Shown in pieces: positions 8,008 to 16,300 of a DNA stretch of 26,627 bases. The stretch is taken from the NCBI GenBank assembly GCA_046760905.1, contig JBHIFB010000033.1, forward strand, positions 1 to 26,627, in the 5' to 3' direction. The translations under genes were made by a program, and so were the position numbers. The stretch's first letter is position 1; every line of letters begins with the position of its first letter. The stretch comes from JBHIFB01 sp046760905. GTDB taxonomy: Bacteria > Gemmatimonadota > CAZMKB01. The notes beneath the pieces were generated by a model. It did no database searches. It saw only the letters and a program-made list of their open reading frames with translations, and was not told the DNA's origin.

Positions 8008-9191
8008 GAGTGGCGATCGTACATGATTGGCTTACAGGAATGAGGGGGGGTGAGAAGGTGCTTAAGTATGTTCTTGAGCTTTTTCCCGATGCCCACCTCT
8101 ACACCATCTTCTGGAAGAGAGGTTCTGTCCATCCCGATATAGAAAAGAGGACGATCCATACATCCTTTCTCGACCGTTTCCCACAGACAGGCGGACTGTA
8201 CAGGTTTTACCTCCCGTTTTACCCTCTGGCGGTGGAATCGTTCGACCTGCGGGAATATGATCTCGTGATCTCGATAAGTCACTGCGCCGCCAAGGGCGTA
8301 ATAACACCTCCCCACTGCCTTCACATCTCCTATGTACTTACACCCATGAGGTATGCCTGGACGCTTGGGGAGGAATATTTCGGGAGAGGGCAGCTCAGAT
8401 GGCCTGTGAAGACCATGCTCTCACCGCTTCTCTCCGTGCTGAGAACATGGGATGCCGTTTCCTCTCAAAGGGTCGATCATTTCATAGCCGATTCCCGCCA
8501 CGTACAACGAAGGATCGCGAAGTTCTACAGGAGAGCTTCAACGGTCGTATACCCTCCTGTGGAAGTGGAAAAATTCCGCGTGAGCGATGCGGTTGGGGAT
8601 TACTATCTCTACCTCGGTTCGTTCGCACCATACAAAAGAGCCGATCTAGCGATCGAGGCGTGCCTGAGGTCCGGCAGTAACCTCTACCTCATAGGCAGGG
8701 GGCAGGATGAAAAGAAGCTGAGAAAGCTTGCGGGAGGTAGCCGTTCGATCAGGTTTCTCGGATGGCTTGAAGAAGAACCGCTCGTGGAGTATCTTTCAGG
8801 GGCGAGGGCTCTTCTCTTTCCCGGAGAGGAAGATTTCGGCATAGTCCCCCTGGAAGCTCTGGCGTGCGGGAGGCCTGTCCTGGCATATGCGAGAGGTGGT
8901 GTTCTCGAAACCATCACAACCGATTCCGACAGGAAGAAATTCATAGACGAGGAAAGAGGCATGCCGCTTTTTAAAGAACCGGTCAGAGTCGGCGGAGGTG
9001 TTCTCTTTCCAAGCGAGGACGTTTCGACTATTATTAGGGGAATGGATCTCATCGAGTCGATCGACTACGATCCTCATTCTCTCAGAGACATGGCACTCGG
9101 TTTCAGCGTGGAGGTCTTCAAGGAGGGCTTTTGGAGTGAAGTCGAGAGATGTCTGAAGAGCTGGGAAGGAACGGATGCTAAAGCGCTATAG
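8004..9191 (+). CDS. Glycosyltransferase family 4 protein, WbaZ/mannosyltransferase-like
   Basis: This 395-aa protein begins 'VAIVHDWLTGMRGGEKVL', the signature start of a GT4 subgroup that includes O-antigen mannosyltransferases such as WbaZ. 'ISHCAAKG' (92-99), 'YVLTPMRYAW' (110-119) and 'FIADSRHVQRRI' (160-171) are also typical of this subgroup. In the C-terminal half, 'LGSFAPYKRADLAIEA' (about 204-219) holds the Lys of the donor phosphate site. 'EEDFGIVPLEALACG' gives the E-x7-E motif (E276 to E284). The mannose assignment comes from resemblance only. A Shine-Dalgarno-like AAAAGGGG lies six bases before the GTG start, which also overlaps the previous stop. Its 3' end overlaps the next gene by 17 bases. 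Confidence 0.88.
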   Translation: MRVAIVHDWLTGMRGGEKVLKYVLELFPDAHLYTIFWKRGSVHPDIEKRTIHTSFLDRFPQTGGLYRFYLPFYPLAVESFDLREYDLVISISHCAAKGVITPPHCLHISYVLTPMRYAWTLGEEYFGRGQLRWPVKTMLSPLLSVLRTWDAVSSQRVDHFIADSRHVQRRIAKFYRRASTVVYPPVEVEKFRVSDAVGDYYLYLGSFAPYKRADLAIEACLRSGSNLYLIGRGQDEKKLRKLAGGSRSIRFLGWLEEEPLVEYLSGARALLFPGEEDFGIVPLEALACGRPVLAYARGGVLETITTDSDRKKFIDEERGMPLFKEPVRVGGGVLFPSEDVSTIIRGMDLIESIDYDPHSLRDMALGFSVEVFKEGFWSEVERCLKSWEGTDAKAL

Positions 9192-10575
9192 CCGATTTTT
9201 CGTCGCATCCCTCATGGCTGCCGATGGTGCACTGATATGGCTCTCATGGGTGGCCGCGTACTATCTGAGGTTCTCGGTCTTCCCGGGCAGACTCGCCAAG
9301 GGGCTGCCGCCGTTTTCGACTTACATCTACTTCTCCGCCCTGATCGTGCTCGCATGTCTCATTTGCCTCCACACAAGAAGGCTTTACGGGTCTGCGAGGA
9401 TGCAGAGGCTCTCGTGGGAAGCCAGAAGGATCGCTCAGGGCATAACCCTCGCAATATTCGTCATTGGAGTCGTGACATTTTTTTACAGAGGATTTTCCCT
9501 CTCAAGAGGTGTGATCGCCTACTTCTGGGCCGTCTCCTTCCTGGGGCTTTCCACTTTCCGGATATGCGTGAGGCTCATCCTGAGATATCTTAGGGCAAAG
9601 GGCTTCAATCTCCGTTACATTCTCATAGTGGGAGCCGGGACTTCGGCACTTGAGCTGGCACGAAACATAGAAAAACATGCCCATTTGGGACTCGTTGTCG
9701 AGGGATTTTTAGACGATGCGAATAAGGATGGGGAGCCGATCCCGGGTTTGCCCGTCCTGGGGAAGATAGACGATCTCTCGAAGGTCCTCGAGGAGAGGAC
9801 CATAGACCAGGTCTACATCGCTCTCCCGAGGCACGCGGAGCAGGATCTGGAGCGCATCTTCAGGCTTTTGAGCGATCAGGTCGTCGATATTAGGATCGTG
9901 CCTGATTTTTCACAGTTCATTGCGCTCAACGCTAGCGCCGAGGAGTTCGAGGGAATGCCCATCATAAGCCTCACCGAGAGGCCGCTCCACGGATGGAAGC
10001 GGCTATCGAAGAGAGTGTTCGACGTTGTCTTTTCAATCGTAAGTCTCGTCATTCTCGCACCGGTCATGGTAGCCATCGCCCTTCTTGTAAAATTAACCAG
10101 CCCGGGTCCCGTCCTCTACGTTCAGGAGCGGGTAGGTTATGATGGGCGGAAGTTCAGGATGTACAAGTTCAGGTCCATGAAGGATGACGCCGAGAAGGAG
10201 ACCGGAGCGGTCTGGGCCACACGGAACGATCCGAGGCGAACAGCTGTGGGGAAATTACTTCGCAAATTCAGCCTGGACGAGTTGCCCCAGTTGTGGAATG
10301 TCCTCAGGGGTGATATGAGCTTTGTGGGACCCAGGCCAGAGCGTGAAATCTTCGTGGACGCATTCAGGAAGAAGATACCGCGCTACATGATGAGGCACAA
10401 GATAAAATCGGGGATTACGGGCTGGGCCCAGGTCAATGGGCTGCGGGGTGAGTCTCCGATAGAGAAGAGGACCCAGCTTGACCTCTTCTACATAAAGAAC
10501 TGGTCTTTCTGGTTCGATGTGAAAATAATTCTTTTAACGATCGCTAAGTTCTTTCACGATGATCACGCGTATTGA
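9175..10575 (+). CDS. Polyprenyl-phosphate sugar-1-phosphate transferase (initiating glycosylphosphotransferase)
   Basis: This enzyme starts repeat-unit synthesis by moving a sugar-1-phosphate from a nucleotide sugar to undecaprenyl phosphate at the inner membrane. Its 466 aa match the usual length of the WcaJ/WbaP type. Four hydrophobic helices fall in about 8-130. A Rossmann-like CoA-binding-type domain (about 148-265) has 'ILIVGAGTSALELAR' at its start. The bacterial sugar transferase domain covers about 275-466. That domain begins with a re-entrant helix ('RVFDVVFSIVSLVILAP') and contains 'KFRSM' (331-335), 'SLDELPQLWNVLRGDMSFVG' (366-385) and 'GITGWAQVNG' (near 414-423). The Asp-Glu in 'SLDELPQ' is the conserved catalytic pair. 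The start ATG follows GGAAGGA by four bases. Glucose, galactose and GlcNAc donors cannot be told apart here. Confidence 0.93.
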   Translation: MLKRYSRFFVASLMAADGALIWLSWVAAYYLRFSVFPGRLAKGLPPFSTYIYFSALIVLACLICLHTRRLYGSARMQRLSWEARRIAQGITLAIFVIGVVTFFYRGFSLSRGVIAYFWAVSFLGLSTFRICVRLILRYLRAKGFNLRYILIVGAGTSALELARNIEKHAHLGLVVEGFLDDANKDGEPIPGLPVLGKIDDLSKVLEERTIDQVYIALPRHAEQDLERIFRLLSDQVVDIRIVPDFSQFIALNASAEEFEGMPIISLTERPLHGWKRLSKRVFDVVFSIVSLVILAPVMVAIALLVKLTSPGPVLYVQERVGYDGRKFRMYKFRSMKDDAEKETGAVWATRNDPRRTAVGKLLRKFSLDELPQLWNVLRGDMSFVGPRPEREIFVDAFRKKIPRYMMRHKIKSGITGWAQVNGLRGESPIEKRTQLDLFYIKNWSFWFDVKIILLTIAKFFHDDHAY

Positions 10576-10592
10576 CCGAGGGGAGATGGATC

Positions 10593-11339
10593 GTGGTATA
10601 TTTTGGCGTACCGGTCTATAATGAGGAACGGACAATCGGACTCACCCTCTATAAACTGAAGGAGATAATGGAGGGGGTGAGGAGGGATTTCAGGATAATC
10701 GCGCTGGATGACTACAGTAGCGATGGAACCTGGGAAAGGATCCAGAGATATCAGAAGCTCCTTCCTCTCATGGCCATAAGGAACGACCGGAACATGGGGC
10801 TCGGTTACTGCCTCAGAACCATCATCCAAAAAGTGGCAGATGAATCGAAATTCCCTGATAGAGATATACTGGTAACCGTGGAATCAGATTTCACCAATGA
10901 TGCCAGCACCGTGCCATCTATGGTGAGGGCGATAGAGGAAGGTATGGATGTGGTGATCGGATCTGGTCTGGTGAAGCAAGGGGAGGTGAGAGCCGCTCCG
11001 TTTAAGGTCAGATTCACCACGGCGCTCCTTCATCTAATGCTCAGAAACCTCTACGCCATCGAAGGTGTCAGGGATTACCTCTCAATGCTGAGAGCCTATA
11101 GGATCGCTGTACTGAAGAGGCTTTCCGGACAATTCGAGAACGGTATGCTCAACTTCAGAACTAAGGCAGCGAACACCGAGCTTCTGATCCGCCTTTCAGG
11201 ACTTTCTCGCTACATTACAGAAGTTCCCTGCACACAGCGCTACGATATCAGGTCGCGCCCAAGCAGGATGAGATTGGTGGAGATGGTGTCGAATCACATG
11301 CGGCTGATCACTCAACACTGGAGTTATCGGGAAGATTGA
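10593..11339 (+). CDS. Family 2 glycosyltransferase, DPM1-like
   Basis: This is a 248-aa single-domain GT-A enzyme. 'VPVYNEERTIG' (6-16) opens the fold, 'LDDYSSDGT' (38-46) is the nucleotide-binding motif, and 'TVESDF' (about 95-100) stands where the metal-binding D-x-D of dolichyl-phosphate-mannose-synthase-type enzymes lies. No membrane helices are evident, so it may make a polyprenyl-phosphate sugar or add a branch sugar. I chose the GTG at 10593 because GAGGGGAG lies seven bases upstream. A TTG at 10572, overlapping the previous stop as TTGA, would add seven residues that do not look like family sequence. It is followed after 3 bases by the DUF3108 gene. Confidence 0.82.
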   Translation: MVYFGVPVYNEERTIGLTLYKLKEIMEGVRRDFRIIALDDYSSDGTWERIQRYQKLLPLMAIRNDRNMGLGYCLRTIIQKVADESKFPDRDILVTVESDFTNDASTVPSMVRAIEEGMDVVIGSGLVKQGEVRAAPFKVRFTTALLHLMLRNLYAIEGVRDYLSMLRAYRIAVLKRLSGQFENGMLNFRTKAANTELLIRLSGLSRYITEVPCTQRYDIRSRPSRMRLVEMVSNHMRLITQHWSYRED

Positions 11340-11342
11340 ATT

Positions 11343-12293
11343 ATGAGCGTCCGGGGCTTTGCCCTCTGCTTACTGATTACAGCATCATCCACCGCTGTCC
11401 CCTCTCCTGAAAGCAGTGCAGTGTATCCACCGCAAGTACCGTATCTCCCGGGGGAGAGATTCGTATACAGTGTAGAGTACGGATTCATATCTGCAGGTGA
11501 AGCCTCCCTGTCCGTCGTTGGAATCGATACTTTGAAGGGAATCCCCTGTTACCACGTCCAGTCTAGGGCAGAGACAAATCCCACCTTCTCCGCATTCTTC
11601 AGGGTTAACGACAGGGTTGATTCATATATCGATATGTTCAGGCTCTCGAGCCTCAAGCTGGCGAAAAGGCTCAGGGAAGGGAAGTACAGGAAGGACTTCG
11701 AGGTGGAATTCGATCCCCTGCTACCGCTGGCTTATTATCCGGAGGGCGACACACTCGAGACTTACCCCAATACCCAGGATGTACTCTCATCTCTTTACTA
11801 TCTGAGGAATCAGGTGCTAGAGGTGGGAAAAACGATTAAAATCCCACACCACGACAACAGGAAGGATTATCCGCTCGAAGTGAGGGTCTTGAGGAAGGAG
11901 AGGATCAAAGTTCCGGCAGGGAAATTCATCTGTTATGTGGTGGAACCCTTTCTGAAGGATGTGGGAATATTCAAAGCCAAGGGGAAGATACTGATCTGGC
12001 TCACTGCCGACGAGAAAAAGATGCCCGTCCTGGTGAAGACTTCCATATTCATAGGCTCTGTGAATGCCAAGCTCGAACGATACGAGGAAGGCACGCCGCT
12101 GAAACTCGAAAGTTTTAGTATCGAGCGCGAAGACACCGTCTCGGATGAATCACCATCCGGCCTGCACTCGGGCTGTATCGAATCGATCGGGACAGGAGGA
12201 GGAGAAGATGAAATCCCGCAACAGGATGCTGGACCGCAAGAAGATAAAGACCTACCCGTTCAGGGAGAGGAAGAATCTGGTCAGGGTGAGTGA
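11343..12293 (+). CDS. Exported DUF3108-family protein with an acidic C-terminal tail
   Basis: This 316-aa protein has a signal peptide (about residues 1-20). A DUF3108-like domain follows (about 31-265). Family-type features are 'PGERFVYSVEYGFISAGEA' near 36-54, the 'V-x-SRAETNP-x-FS-x-FF' region, and the 'RVLRKERIKVPAGKFICYVVEP' section, which resembles strands of a lipoprotein-carrier-like beta sheet. DUF3108 proteins are predicted periplasmic and their function is not established. The last 50 or so residues are low-complexity and rich in Glu, Asp, Gly and Gln. The final 28 codons are read in a different frame from the start of the next gene, an overlap of 86 bases. Its place in the polysaccharide operon suggests an envelope role, which is inference. 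Confidence 0.8.
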   Translation: MSVRGFALCLLITASSTAVPSPESSAVYPPQVPYLPGERFVYSVEYGFISAGEASLSVVGIDTLKGIPCYHVQSRAETNPTFSAFFRVNDRVDSYIDMFRLSSLKLAKRLREGKYRKDFEVEFDPLLPLAYYPEGDTLETYPNTQDVLSSLYYLRNQVLEVGKTIKIPHHDNRKDYPLEVRVLRKERIKVPAGKFICYVVEPFLKDVGIFKAKGKILIWLTADEKKMPVLVKTSIFIGSVNAKLERYEEGTPLKLESFSIEREDTVSDESPSGLHSGCIESIGTGGGEDEIPQQDAGPQEDKDLPVQGEEESGQGE

Positions 12294-13149
12294 TTTTGCA
12301 TCCCCACTCGAGGATGCAGATGCGCTTTCCGGTTTCATGACCTCCCTGCCGAACATCCTCGCTGCGCGGGATCTTCTGAAGCTGGTGGAGTTGATCATAG
12401 AGGCCCATCGGCAGGAGAAGAGCGTAGTCATCATGATGGGTGGCCATGTCATCAAGACGGGCCTGGCACCTCTTATCATAGAGATGGTCAAGATGGGGAT
12501 CGTCAAGGCCGTCGCCATGGGAGGTGCCGCCGCGATACACGATTTCGAGATCGCCCTCTTCGGCGAGACATCGGAGGATGTGCAGGAGAACATAATGGAT
12601 GGAAGCTTCGGCATGGTGGAGGAGACCGGAAAGCTAATGAATGAGTGTACATTGGTGGCTGCGAAGGAGGGGCTCGGACTAGGTGAATCCCTGGGAAAGT
12701 ACCTGAAAGAGAAAGAGGCTGCCAACACCGAAGTGAGTTTGCTTGCTCAGGGGTATGAGAGAGGGATCCCCGTCACCGTGCATGTCGCAATAGGGACGGA
12801 CATCATACACCAGCACCCGAACTGCGACGGCGCCGCGATAGGTGATGCAACTTACAGGGATTTTTTGATATTCGCAGAGGTGGTGCGGAACATCACAGGA
12901 GGCGTCGTGCTGAATATAGGATCGGCAGTGCTCATGCCGGAGGTTTTCCTCAAAGCCCTTTCAATGGCGCAGAACATAGGAGAACTGGGCAGTTTCACGA
13001 CAGCCGATTTCGACATGTTCTCCCACTACAGGCCGACTCAGAACGTTGTGAAAAGACCTGCCCGTGTCGGTGGTGCGGGCTACTCATTCAGGGGCCACCA
13101 CGAGATCATGATCCCCCTGTTGGTAGGTCTCATCAAGGCAAAGTTGTAA
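12208..13149 (+). CDS. Conserved protein resembling the deoxyhypusine synthase family
   Basis: This 313-aa cytoplasmic protein has no signal peptide. I chose the ATG at 12208 because AGGAGGAGGAG lies just upstream. An in-frame ATG at 12145 has no such site. Conserved-looking blocks are 'GGHVIKTGL' (78-86), 'AMGGAAAIHDFEIAL' (103-117), 'DGSFGM' (131-136), 'VHVAIGTDIIHQHP' (191-204), 'VVLNIGSAVLMPEVFL' (233-248) and 'YSFRGHHEIMIPLL' (292-305). The pattern of glycine-rich strands ending in Asp or His fits a Rossmann-type enzyme. It reminds me of bacterial proteins annotated as deoxyhypusine-synthase-like. The classic active-site Lys segment is not obvious, and bacteria lack the eIF5A substrate. 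I therefore treat the enzyme activity as unknown. It is the last gene of the operon and may be metabolic rather than envelope-related. Confidence 0.7.
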   Translation: MKSRNRMLDRKKIKTYPFRERKNLVRVSDFASPLEDADALSGFMTSLPNILAARDLLKLVELIIEAHRQEKSVVIMMGGHVIKTGLAPLIIEMVKMGIVKAVAMGGAAAIHDFEIALFGETSEDVQENIMDGSFGMVEETGKLMNECTLVAAKEGLGLGESLGKYLKEKEAANTEVSLLAQGYERGIPVTVHVAIGTDIIHQHPNCDGAAIGDATYRDFLIFAEVVRNITGGVVLNIGSAVLMPEVFLKALSMAQNIGELGSFTTADFDMFSHYRPTQNVVKRPARVGGAGYSFRGHHEIMIPLLVGLIKAKL

Positions 13150-13356
13150 AAAAAGATGAGAGGGATGGGTGTGACGCTCTGAAAACTCTACCAGGAACAG
13201 AGGCATTCTCTAAAGAGTTTGAAATGAAAAGAAAGCTGCTTGTTGGACCCACTGGTATTCCTGTAGAGGAATTTCTCGCGACATCGCCGGTTGAATGGCT
13301 TGGCTGAGACCGGGAAACACGAGAGTAATTTTTCTATTGGTCACCGCCTTTTTTAT
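13150..13356. other. Convergent intergenic region with a short open frame and one weak hairpin
   Basis: This gap separates the + strand operon from the - strand gene pair. No strong terminator is visible on either strand. A 6-bp inverted repeat with a GTAG loop (13257-13272) is followed only by TTCTC. On the + strand, the frame through 13143-13305 stays open and ends at TGA 13305-13307. An ATG at 13224 would give 27 aa (starting 'MKRKLLVGPTGIPVEEF'). Its codons look like coding sequence, but there is no good ribosome binding site. It could be the relic of a gene end. Confidence 0.4.
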
Positions 13357-16300
13357 TCACCTCAGAAGGACGAGTTTCCGTCTCGCTGTGAAATCACCCG
13401 TTTTAATCATATAAAGATACACTCCCGATCCCAGAGAAACACCTGCATCGTCCCTCCCATCCCATATCACTCGATGCTGACCAGGGGAGAGCTCCCCGTC
13501 CACAAGCTTCCTCACAAGCCGGCCCCTCACATCGTAGATCGAAAGCCGGACGGCTATTTTCTCACCCGCATCCGGCAGGTCGAAGCCAATCGTCGTCTGG
13601 GGGTTAAATGGGTTCGGGTAGTTCTGATAGAGCGCGTAGGTCGTTGGGATTTTCCGGGACGGCACATCTCCCCCGACGGCTACGAGAGTCGAATCCTCCT
13701 CTATAGTGATGATTGCATTGACAGGAAGATCCCTCTCAACCTGAACTATACCCGACGGCCAGCGTATTATAAGGCTGTCGGGGGTTTCCTCTTCGAAGCC
13801 GTAATGGAGCCTGTGAGGTAAGGGCGATGCACCCGGGACGATGCCGGTAGATTTCTTCTCGCCGGCAAAGAGGGTTGCGACCGCCCCTATGGCGGACCTG
13901 TTGCTCAAAGTCCCCTCGAGATCCAGCTCGAGCCAGTTGTTCTCCAACCCACCCGGGAAGCCTGCGCTGAGGTAAAGACCGCGGCTGAAAACATCGAGCA
14001 GTCCGTCTGAGTCTGCATCGGAGACGGCGTCTATTCTGTCGATACCGTTAAAATCGGAAGTGCTTCTGAAAGCATCATCTGCTCCCATGATATAGATACC
14101 GGATGCGAGGATCAGGTCGGGGAGTCCGTCTGCATTGATGTCGCCAGGGAGCAGCTTATCTCGCGGGATTATGGAGGATAGGCCATACTCGTCACTCACA
14201 TCGGTGAATACACCTGTACCGTCATTTACAAGAAGTAGAATTTCTCTCCCGTAGGTTGTGAAAAGGTCGAGATACCCATCGGAATCGATGTCAACCGGAG
14301 AAACCTCGTCCATTTCGAAGCCCAGACCAGATTGGGATGTCACATCGACGAAGTAACCGGAATCGTTTCTATAAAACCTGCTAGGGTTGCTCGCAAGAAG
14401 GATCTCGCTGTCACCATCACCATCGGAATCGAAGGCGATAACATTTAAAGAACCCATGCCCTCCGATATAAGTCCCCTCCCGATCGCCTCTTCCTCGAAG
14501 TTTGATCCGTTATTGTTCATGTAAAGATACAGGCTTCCCGGTGAGGTGGCTATCAGGTCTATGAATCCATCCACGTCGGCATCAACCCACAGGGGAGTTC
14601 TCGTATTTTCATTGTCGGTTAGCCCTGCCTCCTGGGAGACCTCCTCGAAGGTTCCATCGCCGCTGTTTCGTAGAAGAAGGATGTGATCCAGTGAGGATCC
14701 GACAGCTATATCAACATTCCCATCGTTGTCATAATCGCCGAAGGCGATCTCGCCGGAATATTCGCCGAGGAGACCGGTTCCTGCTTCCTCCGACACATCT
14801 GTGAATGATCTCTCGCCATCGTTTCTGTAGAGCCGGTTCGCCTCGGTCGGATTCATGGTTGTGGCATAGAGGTCAAGGTCCCCGTCGTTATCGTAATCTT
14901 GCCACTGGAGATCGGAACCGGTGCCGAAGTTGATCGGCTCTATTCCCGAAACGGAATCGGGAGGCAGGAAGTCGGGAATGTAAAGCACTCTGAAATCAAA
15001 TGCTTCTGCCGGCGCATTCTCAGGTTCTCTCTGTACCCTGAAGGAGGAATCCACCGCCTGCACGAAATACTCCATCTCTCCTCCCCCCCTTCCGGTTCCT
15101 TCCAGGCTTGAATGATACGTGTTACCATAGAGCCGGGTCATGTCCTTTGTCAGAAAGGTGGCGCCACCGTCCATAGAGTAGAACAGCGAAACATCACTCA
15201 CGCCTTCTGAACTCACAGCAGTGGTGTATACATCATAAGGTCCGGTGAGATCGTTGGTATCTGAGAGCCTTGTTGTGGAGTAGACCAAGAGCTCTGTGAG
15301 GGTATCTGGGAATTCGGCGTCGAAGAAGCTCTGCGTCTCGAGGGCGACGGCAAGAAAATCTGCAAACACCGGGTCGTTGGGGTCGGGCCTCGGTGGATCA
15401 CCGTATACATATATCGAGCTCGGCTCTCCGACCGGGAGCGCAAAAACATAGGCGATAGCAACCCTAATCGTTCTGCCGGCTGGCCAGTCGAAGGGGCCGG
15501 AGCTCATCATGAAGCGGACATCGGAACCGTCCGTTGTCTCGAGGCACTCCTGGGGTGGATCACAGCTCATTATCTGATAGAGTTCAAGATCCGAATCAGG
15601 ATAACCGGGTAGGGGTCCTCCCGTCCCTGTGGATATGAGGGAGTAATTGACAAGACCGAGCTCATCCACCTCATCCCAGTCATCAACATCGCCGTCTGAA
15701 TCATCGTCGATGCCGTTATAAGGTGATTCATCCACGAGGCCGTCACCGTCGTTATCTACACCGTCTGTGTCATTACCCGGAGATAGCAAAAACTTCGTGC
15801 CGACCAGGCCCGGTATCCCATCGAAATTGCTTTCATCGAAATCCTCATCCCAGGCATAGGCCATCATTATGGGGATACTGTCCGCCTCTTCGGTGACCTG
15901 ATATGTGAAGAAACTGGTGCGGTCATCGTTAAACTGATCCCCTATGTCCATATCCGAATCTATTGCGATGTATGCATCCTCCAGTGTATATGGCCCCTCC
16001 GGCATCTCGCCTGAGATGTTTGTCATGTCCCAGATGACGATGATGACCTGTGAAGTTCTTCCAGAGGCAAACGCCATGCTCCGCTGCTTAACCTGGATTC
16101 CAACGGAACCCACTTCGTATGCAGGTGTCCCGTTCTTGTCGTTGTAGATTCCGACTATATCCTGGAGGGAGTGAATGAGCGGGTCACCATACTCATCACG
16201 GAACTCATCCGGCCACTCCATTAGATCCTGCGGGACAGTGCTTACGAAGAGTCTTGAGAGCGGATCATCCGGGTCATCAGTATATCTGCCCGGTGCGAAT

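Noticed and set aside
12145..12207. Upstream ATG for the deoxyhypusine-synthase-like protein
   Set aside because: It has no Shine-Dalgarno and gives a Cys/His/Arg-mixed extension unlike the family start, while the ATG at 12208 has a very strong binding site.
13291..13821. Antisense frames on the + strand over the sorting domains (also 16615-17124)
   Set aside because: Their near-identical translations arise only because both lie over the 403-bp repeat. They are antisense shadows of the secreted-protein genes.
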